Positions 54,660 through 63,999 of a stretch of DNA of 64,000 nt are shown here, one piece after another. The translations under genes were made by a program, and so were the position numbers. The notes below the pieces were generated by a model. The model made no database searches, was not told where the DNA came from, and saw only the letters and a program-made list of their open reading frames with translations. The first letter of the stretch is position 1. The number at the start of each line of letters is the position of its first letter. The stretch comes from Caulifigura coniformis (GTDB lineage: Bacteria > Planctomycetota > Planctomycetia > Planctomycetales > Planctomycetaceae): assembly GCF_007745175.1 (NCBI RefSeq), contig NZ_CP036271.1, positions 3,298,314-3,362,313 of the forward strand. Reading direction: 5' to 3'.

Positions 54660-54950
54660 TCAGCCGCTGACCAGTTCGCAGCGATGCGGCACGCGATCGA
54701 CCAGCGGCAGCACGTGGGGGACGTAGATTGTCGTGTAGCCCTCGGCCAGCCGGTGTTGGGCGAGAAGTTCTTCGCTTTCCCAGCGTTCATTCAGGATGAA
54801 CACCCTGGGATCGCTCTCCGAGTGATACAGCTCAAACCGCAGGCAGCCCGGTTCGGCCCGCGAAAGGGCCCCGTGCTTTGCCAGGTGTTCCTTCACCTTC
54901 GGGACATCAGCTTCGTTCCTGGCGGTGAGCAGAACAGTGATGCAGATCAT
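54660..54950 (-). CDS. Antibiotic biosynthesis monooxygenase (ABM) domain protein
   Basis: A 96-residue ferredoxin-like ABM-fold protein (MICITVLLTARNEADVPKVKEHLAKHGALSRAEPGCLRFELYHSESDPRVFILNERWESEELLAQH). Members of this fold are small dimeric oxygenases or heme-degrading enzymes; the exact activity is not readable. The ATG at 54950 begins the first strand; the longer frame adds unlikely residues. It is the third gene after the two signal peptidase genes on this strand, starting 62 bases past the stop of the nearer one. Confidence 0.85.
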   Translation of the reverse strand: MICITVLLTARNEADVPKVKEHLAKHGALSRAEPGCLRFELYHSESDPRVFILNERWESEELLAQHRLAEGYTTIYVPHVLPLVDRVPHRCELVSG

Positions 54951-55012
54951 GGGGAATGTGCGGGGCAGGTGTTGAGTGTCGAAAGTGTGCGAAGCCGTCA
55001 GCGTCCGGCGCA

Positions 55013-56866
55013 CTACCGGATCCGCTTCATCCGATCGACCTGGGGGTAGAACGGGACGGTGTACTTGGGATAGTTCTCGACCGGGGTGAAATCGATGACG
55101 GCGTTGTCGCCGACCTGTTTCACCCGGGCTTCGCGGTGATCACGAATGGAGAAGCCCCGGCCGTTGTTCAGGAACGGAACGCCGTGAGGCCAGTAGATGT
55201 AGAAGGCGCGGCCGACGAGCAGTCGACGGGCGACGGAATGCGGCTCTCCCCACAGGCGGCTGTCCTTGCTCCGCGGGCTGTTGTCTCCGAAGGCCAGATA
55301 GCCGTCTGGATCGACCTGGAACTCGTTCTGATCATGCGTGGCCCGCCGCTGGTATTCTTCCCGGTAGGCGTCCGGATCGGCGACCAGCTCTTCAAGCGAC
55401 CGCTGCAGGGAATCGGTCTGCCGTTCGGCGGCGCGGTAGTAGACGTCGCGCTGGATCACGAGGTCGCGGACGATTCCGGAAGCCCCTTTGAGCGCCAGGC
55501 CTGCGGGAGCAAGGTCCGACTGCTGCGGCAGCGAAATGCCCGTCCCGCCATCGCGGGAGAAACTGGCCCCTTCGCCGAACGGGATGAGCGTGTTATTGAC
55601 CCACAGGCAGATACGGTCGTCGACGTTGGCGTAGGAAATGTCGTATTTGCCTTCGACCGCCATGCTCGTCGGGGCCTCGGCAACCATTTTCCCTTCTCCG
55701 CCGAGTCCCTGGTTGAATTCGAACAGCCGTGCGGCACCGGTCGTGAGGTCGATGCGGCAGCGATAGCTGTGGACGCCTTCGCACAGTTCCAGGATCAACT
55801 CTCCGCCAGGCTCGATGGACGACAGATCGACGACGCCGTTCAGCGTGAGGTCGCCGACCCAGAACGCCCCCTGGTCGATCTCGTCGACGCTGCGGATATC
55901 GACATACGGGCCGCGGCCAACGCCCCAGGCGGCGTTGTAGCCGCAGAAGTCGGCAATCAGTTCCAGCCGCGGTTCCAGCGGCTGTTTCTCTTCGAGCGCC
56001 TTCCAGTCCTGCGGCCGGGAGTTGTAGTGGCGATAACGGAGCCAGGCCGGTTCCTTCAGGCCGGCGCCGTCGAGGCGAAACACCCGTGGCTCGTCCGCAT
56101 GGGTCCAGGTCTTGTCGGTTGGCTTCCAGTCGCCGCCGGCCTCGGGCGTCACGGCCGCCCAGCGTTCGGGCCAGCCGGCCTTGATGAGTTCTCTCGGGGG
56201 ATGGTTGTCGTCATAGACGAGCATCTGCAGTTCGCGCTGCTTGGACGGGTCGGGTTTTCGGAGGATCTGCTCGGTCTTGCCGTCCCACAGGTAAAGATCT
56301 CCCTGGCGGATGCGAATCGTTTCCCCCGGCAGTCCGACCAGGCGCTTGATGTAGTTGACGTCCGGTTCCTGAGGGTATTTGAAGACGAACACGTCCCAGC
56401 GATTCGGGTTGCCGATTTCGTAGGGAAATTTGTTGACGAGGATGCGGTCGCCGTTGAAGGCGAGCGCGTCCTTGAGCTGCGTGTTTTCAAATCGGCAATT
56501 GGGGCAGAGAGCCGAAACGAGGCGCGAGCCTTCGTAGAGGGCCCCGACTTCGGCGTTGAACTCGTCGCTGGCGCCGACCACGATGTGCGCGCCGCACTGG
56601 GTGCAGTTTGTCTCCTTGTGGCGCCCGTAGAGCGTGGGGGCCATCGAACCCGTCGGAATCACGAACGCTTCCGCTTCGAACGTCCGGAAGAGGAAGGCCA
56701 GGATCAGGGCGAAAACGATCGATTCGACCGTGTCCCGCAGTCCCTCGCGTTTCGGCTCGAGGGGCACCGGAGAGGCGGCGGCGACCCGGGCCCGCAGCTC
56801 CTTGTTCGCCTCCTCGGCGGATTTCGCGGGGGCTTGAGGCGTGCTGCCGGGAGGAGTTGTCGACAT
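55013..56866 (-). CDS. Enlarged signal peptidase I homologue (617 residues)
   Basis: Type I signal peptidase with a large insertion. A membrane helix (residues 47-66, TVESIVFALILAFLFRTFEA) precedes the catalytic serine at Ser74 (IPTGSMAPTL); general-base Lys174 is in NYIKRLVGLPGE; the GDNSPRSKDSR box is at 527-537. Between Ser and Lys are two Cys pairs (CTQC 88-91, CPNC 121-124), a zinc-ribbon arrangement. Between the Lys and GDN boxes are about 320 extra residues containing a concanavalin-like beta region (VGDLTLNGVVDLSSIEPGGELILELCEG, YDISYANVDDRICLWVNNTLIPFG). E. coli LepB has 324 residues. It is the second of two tandem paralogues, 88 bases after the other. Confidence 0.88.
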   Translation of the reverse strand: MSTTPPGSTPQAPAKSAEEANKELRARVAAASPVPLEPKREGLRDTVESIVFALILAFLFRTFEAEAFVIPTGSMAPTLYGRHKETNCTQCGAHIVVGASDEFNAEVGALYEGSRLVSALCPNCRFENTQLKDALAFNGDRILVNKFPYEIGNPNRWDVFVFKYPQEPDVNYIKRLVGLPGETIRIRQGDLYLWDGKTEQILRKPDPSKQRELQMLVYDDNHPPRELIKAGWPERWAAVTPEAGGDWKPTDKTWTHADEPRVFRLDGAGLKEPAWLRYRHYNSRPQDWKALEEKQPLEPRLELIADFCGYNAAWGVGRGPYVDIRSVDEIDQGAFWVGDLTLNGVVDLSSIEPGGELILELCEGVHSYRCRIDLTTGAARLFEFNQGLGGEGKMVAEAPTSMAVEGKYDISYANVDDRICLWVNNTLIPFGEGASFSRDGGTGISLPQQSDLAPAGLALKGASGIVRDLVIQRDVYYRAAERQTDSLQRSLEELVADPDAYREEYQRRATHDQNEFQVDPDGYLAFGDNSPRSKDSRLWGEPHSVARRLLVGRAFYIYWPHGVPFLNNGRGFSIRDHREARVKQVGDNAVIDFTPVENYPKYTVPFYPQVDRMKRIR

Positions 56867-56954
56867 GCGAGCAAATCGGCTCGCAGGCGAGCCGGCTAAA
56901 TGGTGATCGCGAACTGAACGGCAGCCGCGTCAACGCATTCGGCCGTCTGCCGGA

Positions 56955-58670
56955 TCAGCGAATATACCGGACGCGAGAAAAGTCGGGTATCCGCACAAAC
57001 CTCGTCTCCCCGAAGAGGCTCAATTTGCCCTGCTGCGAGGGAAGGTGGACGACGACCGGTTTTCCGACCAGATTCTGACGTTTGACGGCCGGATCGTCCC
57101 AGCAGCGGCTGTCGACCGAAACCGGACTGTTGTCCCCCAGCACGAAGAACTCGTCGTCTTTCATCCGGCGCAGGAGCGTGTTGTCCGATTTCGGCGTGTA
57201 ATAGACATCGCGAAAGACTTTGAGCGCCCTGATCTCGAACGAACCGCCCGCAGCGCCGATCGAAATCGGCCGTGTTGGAGCCGGCGGCTCATGCGACTGC
57301 CGATCGGATTTTGCGATCGGGGCAAACAGCGTCTTTCCGTCGATCGCCACCAGAAGTTGGCGATCGATCAGCGAAAACTCCACTGAGACTGTTTCGCCTC
57401 GCGGCAGGTCGACCACCGTTTCCTGGAGATCCCGGTTTTGTCCAGATTCGCGCACGCCCGCGACCCCGCGCGCGAAGTCGAGATGCACGATGTACCGGTC
57501 CTCGCCGTCGTCGATCGAAACCGCGGCGATGCCGTTTCCGGTTCGGGAGACGAGGTCGAATGAACAGAGCAGGTCGCGGACGATGAACGTCGCGTCGCCG
57601 TCACGCGACTTGTTGTATCCGTATTCATCGACGATCGGGGCCTCATGCGACGCGGCCGCGAGCTGACGCAGGGCCCGGAGGAAGACCGGATCGTTGCTTC
57701 GCTGTTCCCACATCGCGACCTGCTCGTCATCAACCACGCCGATGGCCGAAAGCTGTCGCAGGTCCAGATCGTATTTCACGGACCCGACGGCCGGCGGAAA
57801 TCCCCCGCTACGGGGCCAGTTGGAGAGGGGAACCGTCGTCACATGCCGGCCGCCGGAACGGATCCAGTGGCGGAAGGTGAGCCAGTCGAAATCCGGCAAC
57901 GGTTGAGGGCCGAGTTCATCGTCACTCGCGGCAGCCCGTGAACCTGTCGGGGGGGCGTCGATCACGAACGTCCGTCCGTTCGTCTGCCAGCCGGAATCGG
58001 GGCGATTGACGATCCACCGCGGATGCCATTCCGGGTCGTCCTTCGGCTCGTGATCGTGGTCGTCGACCAGGATCGCCATGCCGCGCTGTGCCTCCAGCGA
58101 GCGGGGCTGGAGGAGGTCGTTGATGTAGATGTCGCCGTCGCGGATCGCGACGACCTCGCCCGGCAGGCCGACGACCCGCTTCACATACGCCTGAAGCGGG
58201 TCGGACGGATTCTTGAAGACGATCACTTCCCAGCGTCGCGGGTCGCGGAATTCATACGCGTGCTTGTGGACCATGAGCTGGTCCCCTTCGTTCCTCGGCA
58301 GAGCGTTTGTGGCGATATGGTGCAGTCCGCAATTCGGGCAGACCGATTCGGCCGGAGCGTCGACATCGCCCTGGAGGTCCTGGGCCTGGACCTTTCCCGT
58401 CTGGGTGTCGGTTTCGTCGTCGTCCACCAGCACGCCGCTGGCGAACTGGTAATGGCAGGCGGGGCACTCGACCTGTTTGTGGTACCCGAGCAGCGACGGG
58501 GCCATCGACCCCGTGGAGATGAGGTAACCCTCGGCGACGAACAGCCGGAACGCCAACACGGCAATCGTCAGGACGACGAGGGATTCCGAGACCTGCCGCA
58601 CAAAGCCGACGTGCGGCGGGGCGGACAGCGTGGGAGCCGTCTGTTCGTCGATGCCGGTGGGCAGGGTCAT
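56955..58670 (-). CDS. Enlarged signal peptidase I homologue (571 residues)
   Basis: Tandem paralogue of the following gene. A membrane helix (LVVLTIAVLAFRLFVAEGYL) precedes catalytic Ser55 (ISTGSMAPSL); Lys164 is in AYVKRVVGLPGE; the GDNSPVSVDSR box starts at residue 512. Two Cys pairs, CPAC (69-72) and CPNC (111-114), lie between Ser and Lys, and about 330 extra residues between Lys and GDN include FIVRDLLCSFDLVSRTGNGIAAVSIDDGEDRYIVHLDFARG and ETVSVEFSLIDRQLLVAIDGKTLF, a concanavalin-like beta sandwich. Both serine and lysine of the dyad are kept, so it is likely active. It is the first gene of a three-gene unit with the second peptidase and the ABM protein. Confidence 0.88.
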   Translation of the reverse strand: MTLPTGIDEQTAPTLSAPPHVGFVRQVSESLVVLTIAVLAFRLFVAEGYLISTGSMAPSLLGYHKQVECPACHYQFASGVLVDDDETDTQTGKVQAQDLQGDVDAPAESVCPNCGLHHIATNALPRNEGDQLMVHKHAYEFRDPRRWEVIVFKNPSDPLQAYVKRVVGLPGEVVAIRDGDIYINDLLQPRSLEAQRGMAILVDDHDHEPKDDPEWHPRWIVNRPDSGWQTNGRTFVIDAPPTGSRAAASDDELGPQPLPDFDWLTFRHWIRSGGRHVTTVPLSNWPRSGGFPPAVGSVKYDLDLRQLSAIGVVDDEQVAMWEQRSNDPVFLRALRQLAAASHEAPIVDEYGYNKSRDGDATFIVRDLLCSFDLVSRTGNGIAAVSIDDGEDRYIVHLDFARGVAGVRESGQNRDLQETVVDLPRGETVSVEFSLIDRQLLVAIDGKTLFAPIAKSDRQSHEPPAPTRPISIGAAGGSFEIRALKVFRDVYYTPKSDNTLLRRMKDDEFFVLGDNSPVSVDSRCWDDPAVKRQNLVGKPVVVHLPSQQGKLSLFGETRFVRIPDFSRVRYIR

Positions 58671-58996
58671 AAGTCAGCGAAGTCGGTCTGGTCCGGTTAT
58701 GCCGGAAAGTCGCGAGGTTCTGAGTTTAACGGCAGTAGGGAATCTGAGGGAACAAGAGAGTTGCGGAAAACCCGGATCGAAACATTCAAAGATTCAGTAA
58801 CCGATTGCCCCGATATGGCTTGTGGCAATCCGATCACGCAGGGGGCCGGGCAGTCGTATCTTGATGCACTGCGGGATGGGAACCCGCGCGGGCGTCTGCC
58901 GACCAGCGATGGGCCGCATGGCCCTGGCAGAACCTTGGTGACAGGGCGTCGGGCCCCGGGGTGGCACTCCTTTCGTCGCCGGACCAAGATGCGGCC
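58671..58996. other. 326-base divergent promoter region
   Basis: Between the signal peptidase unit (minus) and the helicase gene (plus). No convincing coding frame, tRNA or hairpin was seen. Confidence 0.5.
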
Positions 58997-61609
58997 ATGC
59001 CTGCCCCCTCCCGTGACGATCTCGCTGCCGCCTACCTCGACCAGCTCCCGTTCCCGCCCTATCCGGTGCAGGAAGAGGCGCTGCTGGCTTGGTTTACGGC
59101 CGAGCAGGGGGTTCTTGTCTGTGCTCCCACCGGCACCGGCAAGACGCTGATTGCGGAGGCCGCCCTCTATGAGGCGCTCCACACCCGCCGGAAGGCGTAT
59201 TACACCACTCCCCTGATTGCCCTGACCGAACAGAAGTTCCAGGAGTTCCAGGACGCGGCCGAAAGGTGGGGGTTCTCGCGGAACGACATCGGCCTCGTGA
59301 CGGGGAACCGGAAAACCAATCCTGATGCGCTCGTTCTCGTCGTGGTGGCGGAAATCCTGCTGAACCGCCTGCTGCATCCTGAAGGGTTCAATTTCGAAGA
59401 GGTCGACGCCGTCGTGATGGACGAGTTCCACAGTTTCAACGACCCCGAGCGGGGCGTGGTCTGGGAACTCTCACTGGCGCTGTTGCCCAAGTCGGTCCGT
59501 CTGCTCCTGCTGTCGGCCACCGTCGGCAACGCCGTCGACTTCACGTTGTGGCTCAATCGCTGCCACGGGCGGAAGGTGCAGCTTGTTCAGGGGACTGAAC
59601 GCAAGGTGCCGCTGCACTTCGAGTGGGTCGGCGACATGATCCTGCCTGACTACCTCGAGTCGGTGGCCCAGGACGAGGGAGATGCACGGCGTACTCCGGC
59701 GCTGATCTTCTGCTTCAATCGCAACGACTGCTGGACGACGGCCGAGCAGCTCAAAGGCAAATCGATCCTGGTCGATGGTCAGCAGAAGAAACTCGCTGCC
59801 GAAATTGACCAATGGGACTGGTCGGGCGGGGCGGGGCCCAAGCTGAAGACGCTGCTCATGCGCGGCGTGGGCGTGCACCACGCGGGATTACTTCCGAAGC
59901 ATCGCCGCCGCGTCGAGGACCTGTTTCAGCGCAAGCTGCTGTCCGTCTGCGTCTGCACTGAGACTCTGGCTGCGGGCATCAACCTGCCGGCCCGGGCGGT
60001 CGTCATGACGACACTGATGAAGGGGCCGCCGGGAAAGAGGACGCTGGTCGACCCCAGCACGGCCCAGCAGATTTTCGGACGGGCGGGTCGACCGCAATTC
60101 GATTCGCGGGGCTACGTGGTAGCGCTGGCGCATGAAGACGACGTCAAGATCGCGAAGTGGAAGAAGCAGATCGACCAGATCCCCGAAGACACCCGCGATC
60201 CCAACCTGATCCGCGCCCGGAAATCGCTGGAGAAGAAGAAACCCACACGGCGAACCACGGAACAGTACTGGAACGAACAGCAGTTCCAGAAACTCATGTC
60301 GACACCGGCCGCGAAGCTCGCGAGCCGCGGCGATCTGCCGTGGAGGCTTCTCGCCTATCTGCTCAAGCTCTCGCCTGATGTCGGACGCCTGCGGGCCTTC
60401 GCAAAGCGGCGATTGCTCGAACCCAAGCCGATGGAGGCGGCGAACAAACGCCTCACCGACATGCTTGTGACACTGTGGTCACACGATTTCATCGAACTCG
60501 ATCCGCCGCCCCCGTCCCCCGTTGCCGATGCTGCCAGCGTCGGCGTCACTGTGCCCGCCGCTCCGTCCACCGAGCGCGCGTCCTCCAACTCCTCCAATCC
60601 AGCAGCCTCCGCCAGGCCGGGCGGTCTGTTTGACGCCGTGCGCCCAGTTGAGGGCCTAGAGGACGAATTCGGTAGCGGGTTGCTCGATGAAGAGACGGCT
60701 TTGCCGCCCGAGTCGCCCATTGAAGAGACGCCGGCTTTGAATGCGCCGGTGGAGGTTGCCGAGACTCCGACGCTGGCAGCGTCGGCGACGGAGCCTGCAG
60801 CCATTCCGGCGTCGCAGCTGAAATGGTTCAAGGATGTGGCGCCGAAAGGTGTGTCAGCCTCGCCTCCTCCCGTGCCCGATTATTCACCGCGGACCGCGAC
60901 GCCGAAGCCGCTGCTCGACCAGCTGTTCACGTTCCGCACGATCCATCCGCTCTACGCCATGTTCCTGCTCAAGTACATGGGGCAGATGGACTCGACCGAG
61001 CGCATCCAGGCGCTCGAAAGCGTGCTTGAGCTCTCCCCGTCACTCCTGCCGTTCGTGCGCGCTCCGAAGCCGGAAGTCCTGCCGCAGGGACAGTTCGCCA
61101 CGACCTGGCTCAACATCGAACTCCTGCAGCGCGGCCTCGCCACCCCCGAGCAGCTTTCACCGCAGGAGAAAGACGACACCGGGCCCCCCAAGCCCTGGGA
61201 AGAACGCGTGTGGGTCCTGTCGTTCTCCGACAAGATGAGGCTGCTGTTCGAGGCCGAGTATCCCGGCCTGCGCGAAGTCCGCACGCTCCCGGTGTGGGTC
61301 GTCGGCGATCTCGTCCAGTTCGGAGGAGACTTCACGAAGTACATCTCCGGTCGCGACCTGGCCAAGCAGGAAGGCCTGATCTTCCGTCACTGCCTGCGCA
61401 TGGTGCTTCTCTGCGGCGAATTCGCCGAAGTGATTCCCGACGGGATGGACGCCGCAGAATGGCGGGCCGAAATGCGCGGGCTGGCTGATCTGCTGACCAA
61501 CAGTTGCCGCTCCGTGGATCCGGAAAGCACCGACCAGATCCTGGAAAACATCGCGGCTGCAGACGTGGTCGTCGGAGAGGAAGCCGCCTCGCCCGACCAG
61601 CCGGCGTAG
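58997..61609 (+). CDS. Ski2-like DEAD/DEAH-box helicase
   Basis: An 870-residue superfamily 2 helicase. The Q-like motif LPFPPYPVQEEALLAW precedes Walker A APTGTGKTLIAEAALY; TTPLIALTEQKF, VTGNRKTNPDAL and motif II MDEFHSFNDPERG follow, then LLLSATVGN. The second RecA domain has VGVHHAGLLPKHRRRVEDLF, VCVCTETLAAGINLPARAVVMT and QQIFGRAGRPQFDSRGYV, the Ski2/Mtr4 order. A Pro/Ala/Ser-rich low-complexity linker spans roughly residues 510-615, after which a conserved C-terminal domain with a WVLSFSDKMRLLFEAEYPGLREVRTLPVWVVGD segment follows. The ATG at 58997 is preferred over the earlier frame opening. RNA or DNA substrate unknown. Confidence 0.85.
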   Translation: MPAPSRDDLAAAYLDQLPFPPYPVQEEALLAWFTAEQGVLVCAPTGTGKTLIAEAALYEALHTRRKAYYTTPLIALTEQKFQEFQDAAERWGFSRNDIGLVTGNRKTNPDALVLVVVAEILLNRLLHPEGFNFEEVDAVVMDEFHSFNDPERGVVWELSLALLPKSVRLLLLSATVGNAVDFTLWLNRCHGRKVQLVQGTERKVPLHFEWVGDMILPDYLESVAQDEGDARRTPALIFCFNRNDCWTTAEQLKGKSILVDGQQKKLAAEIDQWDWSGGAGPKLKTLLMRGVGVHHAGLLPKHRRRVEDLFQRKLLSVCVCTETLAAGINLPARAVVMTTLMKGPPGKRTLVDPSTAQQIFGRAGRPQFDSRGYVVALAHEDDVKIAKWKKQIDQIPEDTRDPNLIRARKSLEKKKPTRRTTEQYWNEQQFQKLMSTPAAKLASRGDLPWRLLAYLLKLSPDVGRLRAFAKRRLLEPKPMEAANKRLTDMLVTLWSHDFIELDPPPPSPVADAASVGVTVPAAPSTERASSNSSNPAASARPGGLFDAVRPVEGLEDEFGSGLLDEETALPPESPIEETPALNAPVEVAETPTLAASATEPAAIPASQLKWFKDVAPKGVSASPPPVPDYSPRTATPKPLLDQLFTFRTIHPLYAMFLLKYMGQMDSTERIQALESVLELSPSLLPFVRAPKPEVLPQGQFATTWLNIELLQRGLATPEQLSPQEKDDTGPPKPWEERVWVLSFSDKMRLLFEAEYPGLREVRTLPVWVVGDLVQFGGDFTKYISGRDLAKQEGLIFRHCLRMVLLCGEFAEVIPDGMDAAEWRAEMRGLADLLTNSCRSVDPESTDQILENIAAADVVVGEEAASPDQPA

Positions 61610-61613
61610 GTTG

Positions 61614-61739
61614 TCAGAGAGATTTCGCGACGTCGGAATAGCAGTTGACGTAGAACTGGCGTCGCTCGATGCCGGACATGGCGGCCGTTTCCGCATCTGT
61701 GACGCCAAACGCCGCATCGGGCTCGATGCATCCACTCAC
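61614..61739 (-). CDS. Conserved-looking 41-residue small protein
   Basis: A GTG start at 61739 overlaps the TGA of the upstream lipoprotein gene (GTGA), the same coupling seen at 10419. The 41-residue product has a cysteine near its start (SGCIEPDAAFGVTDAETAA) and ends in MSGIERRQFYVNCYSDVAKSL. The third codon positions are GC-rich as in neighbouring genes. It is the last gene of the DUF1559/lipoprotein cluster and lies five bases from the convergent helicase stop. Coding nature is inferred from overlap and codon use only. Confidence 0.5.
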   Translation of the reverse strand: MSGCIEPDAAFGVTDAETAAMSGIERRQFYVNCYSDVAKSL

Positions 61740-62203
61740 TCGCGGGGGCGCTCGGCGGTTACCTCGCCCTTGACGGGTGTCGTGATCGAAATGAACTCGC
61801 GATCTGGTGCTTCTGCCTCCTGAAAATCGACCGTGTACGCGGTGATCGCCGCGTCACCGACTTCGATGCCGGTCTTGATCACGCCTTCGAGGCTGAGTTC
61901 CGAAGCCTCCAGCGGTCGCACGCCCGACGCGGTCGTTCCGGGGAAGGCGACATGCACGGCGTAGACCTTCCGGGGACCGCCGGAGGTGAACTTGTAGGGG
62001 ATCTCCAGCTGGATGACGGCTGGCGTTCGCCAGGTGACGTGGACATCATCGATTCTGACGCCCGACGGACCTTCCGGATACGAAACCGTTGGCTTTGGGG
62101 TTGATGGGGCGGCAGGGGCGGATCGTTCCGCCTGTTCACCGCATCCGGCCATCAGCGAGACGGCGAGCAGTCCGCAGGTCGTGAGAGTCAATCGATGGTT
62201 CAT
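61736..62203 (-). CDS. Predicted lipoprotein (155 residues)
   Basis: A lipoprotein signal (MNHRLTLTTCGLLAVSLMAGC) with lipobox LMAGC, so it is probably anchored in a membrane through Cys21. The mature part is a single small beta domain (VRIDDVHVTWRTPAVIQLEIPYKFTSGGPRKVYAVHVAFPGT, FISITTPVKGEVT). I cannot assign a function. It is the third gene of a minus-strand cluster with the DUF1559 protein and a second lipoprotein, a grouping common in planctomycetes. Confidence 0.8.
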   Translation of the reverse strand: MNHRLTLTTCGLLAVSLMAGCGEQAERSAPAAPSTPKPTVSYPEGPSGVRIDDVHVTWRTPAVIQLEIPYKFTSGGPRKVYAVHVAFPGTTASGVRPLEASELSLEGVIKTGIEVGDAAITAYTVDFQEAEAPDREFISITTPVKGEVTAERPRE

Positions 62204-62276
62204 GGAAGTTCCTGCAGTCGTCCGCACGGGCGGACGACATCAAAACCGCGTTCGGAAGTGTGGTCGACGGCCGGCA

Positions 62277-62771
62277 TCACGATTTTCCGCGGGGCTTCCT
62301 GGGATCGCGAGGTTTCACCGGAAGGTCGACCTTCACTTCACCCCCTTCTTTCGAGATGGTCACCTTGAGCGGCGATGACTCGGTCGAATACGGCGCGGGA
62401 ATGGTTTCGCGCGCGTTGGGGTGATCGGCCTGAAAGATGTCGGGGCCAAGGACCTGGCCGTCCGGATTCGCGAAGCGGCTGACGACGACGGTGTATTCTC
62501 CGGGAGGGACGCCGGCATCATCCTGTCGCGAGCTGACGACCTCGAATTTTCCGGCGGCATCCGATGCGCCGATCGCGCCCTGGCCGGGAGTTCCGCTGCC
62601 GGCGACCGGCAGCAGGCGGACGCCTGCTGCCGCAAGCGGTTCTCCGGCCGCCGAAAGAAAGCCGACGACCTGTGCCCGATCCAGGCCGTCGTGCCGGCTG
62701 CAGCCGGCCGCAGCGGCGGCCAGCGAAAACAGCATCATGAAACGGAAAGCGGGAGTTCTGCGCAGTGACAT
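62277..62771 (-). CDS. Lipoprotein with carboxypeptidase-regulatory-like domain
   Basis: A 164-residue protein with lipobox AAAGC after a hydrophobic leader (FMMLFSLAAAAAGC). The mature part is a transthyretin-like beta sandwich: AQVVGFLSAAGEPLAAAGVRLLPVAG, SDAAGKFEV and PPGEYTVVVSRF. Such DUF4198/CarboxypepD_reg-like lipoproteins commonly follow DUF1559 genes in planctomycetes; their function is unknown. It lies 223 bases after the DUF1559 gene and 73 bases before the next lipoprotein gene. Confidence 0.82.
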   Translation of the reverse strand: MSLRRTPAFRFMMLFSLAAAAAGCSRHDGLDRAQVVGFLSAAGEPLAAAGVRLLPVAGSGTPGQGAIGASDAAGKFEVVSSRQDDAGVPPGEYTVVVSRFANPDGQVLGPDIFQADHPNARETIPAPYSTESSPLKVTISKEGGEVKVDLPVKPRDPRKPRGKS

Positions 62772-62994
62772 TCGTGGAATTTCGGAAAGGAGGGCGAGGC
62801 ACGCGTCCTCTGGAGATCCGGCGGAGCGCTCATGCGAAACGCGGGCGTCGACGGCCGGGCGGGCCGTGCGATGGCGTCGGAATGGGGTGAACAGGGACCT
62901 GGCTGGTGGTCCACGGAAGTGCCTGGAACCGGGAGATCCCTTGCCTTCGCCTCGGGCGGGGCCAAGGGACTCCGTCGATTCCAGACCTGGAGGC

Positions 62995-63999
62995 TCAGTA
63001 CTCGCCGATGACGTTTCCGTCTGAGGCCTTGCAGAGGTTCGTCAGCGTACCGAGATCGATGTTCTCCGAGACGAAGCGGACGGCGCCGTCACCCATCACG
63101 AAATGCAGTCCGCCGGTATGCCGGCTTGCGGCGCTGTACCAGGTGGCGCGTGAGCCCGGGACGGGAGCGCGGGTGCTGTACTTCCAGACGTTCAGTCCGG
63201 TCGGCGGGAAGGTGGCGTTGTACGTGCCGACGGGGTCGATCCCGACCATCAGGTTACCTGCGAAGAGCCACGCGGGGCTGCGGCCGTTCTGGGTCGTCAG
63301 GGTGGCCTCCGTCATCATCACCGTGTTGCTCAGTCCGTCCGAAGCGGAGGCGAACGGCGCGAAGCTGTTCTCGCCGTACATGTAGCGGGCTTCCATCGCG
63401 GTGGCGCGGTAGTTGTTGTGGCCGCGATAGGTGTCGTCCGGCATGACGAAGTCGTAGGACGTGCGGGCGTAGGTGAACTGGGTTCCCGCATCGGGGCTGT
63501 AGGTGGTTTCGGCGGCGCCGACCACATCGGAACTGTCCGACGGACAGAGGAGCGAGGTCACGATTGTCGAGGCCAAAGCGGCATGACCAGAGGCGATGCT
63601 GTCCGGAGCCGACAGCGGGCTGCCTGCACCCGTTCTGTGGTTGCCGAAGGCTGCGGCGAAGTCGAGGCGGTTGTAGAGGGGGGCCTGATCGAAGAACGGT
63701 AGAAGCGTGGAGATTCCGGTTCCGTTGCGGGTCAGCGGATCAGCTCCCGCGCTGAATGCGCCGGACGACGCGGCGCAGATTCCGAGGCTCAGCTTGCCGG
63801 CGGGAGACCTTCCGAAGGCGCTCTCGTAGTTGTGGATGCCCAGGCCCAGCTGCTTGAGATTGTTTTTGCACTGGGTGCGGCGGGCGGCTTCGCGGGCCTG
63901 CTGGACCGCGGGGAGCAGAAGGGCAATCAGGATGGCGATGATCGCGATGACAACAAGCAACTCAATCAGCGTGAATCCACGCTGGACGCAACGACGCAT
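62995..63999 (-). CDS. DUF1559 prepilin-type protein
   Basis: A 334-residue protein with a type IV pilin-like leader and N-terminal helix ([53 protein letters not shown]): cleavage follows Gly8 and Glu is at +5. The DUF1559 beta domain follows, with [29 protein letters not shown] near the C-terminus, the H-x(n)-G-D-G tail element of the family. It is the commonest paralogous family in planctomycete genomes and is thought to be a secreted pseudopilin. It heads the cluster with the two lipoproteins. Its ATG is one base from the right edge, so upstream signals are out of view. Confidence 0.95.
   Translation of the reverse strand: MRRCVQRGFTLIELLVVIAIIAILIALLLPAVQQAREAARRTQCKNNLKQLGLGIHNYESAFGRSPAGKLSLGICAASSGAFSAGADPLTRNGTGISTLLPFFDQAPLYNRLDFAAAFGNHRTGAGSPLSAPDSIASGHAALASTIVTSLLCPSDSSDVVGAAETTYSPDAGTQFTYARTSYDFVMPDDTYRGHNNYRATAMEARYMYGENSFAPFASASDGLSNTVMMTEATLTTQNGRSPAWLFAGNLMVGIDPVGTYNATFPPTGLNVWKYSTRAPVPGSRATWYSAASRHTGGLHFVMGDGAVRFVSENIDLGTLTNLCKASDGNVIGEY

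Noticed and set aside
54956-56899. 647-residue plus-strand frame opposite a signal peptidase gene
   Set aside because: Shadow of the signal peptidase coding strand, which carries the catalytic motifs.
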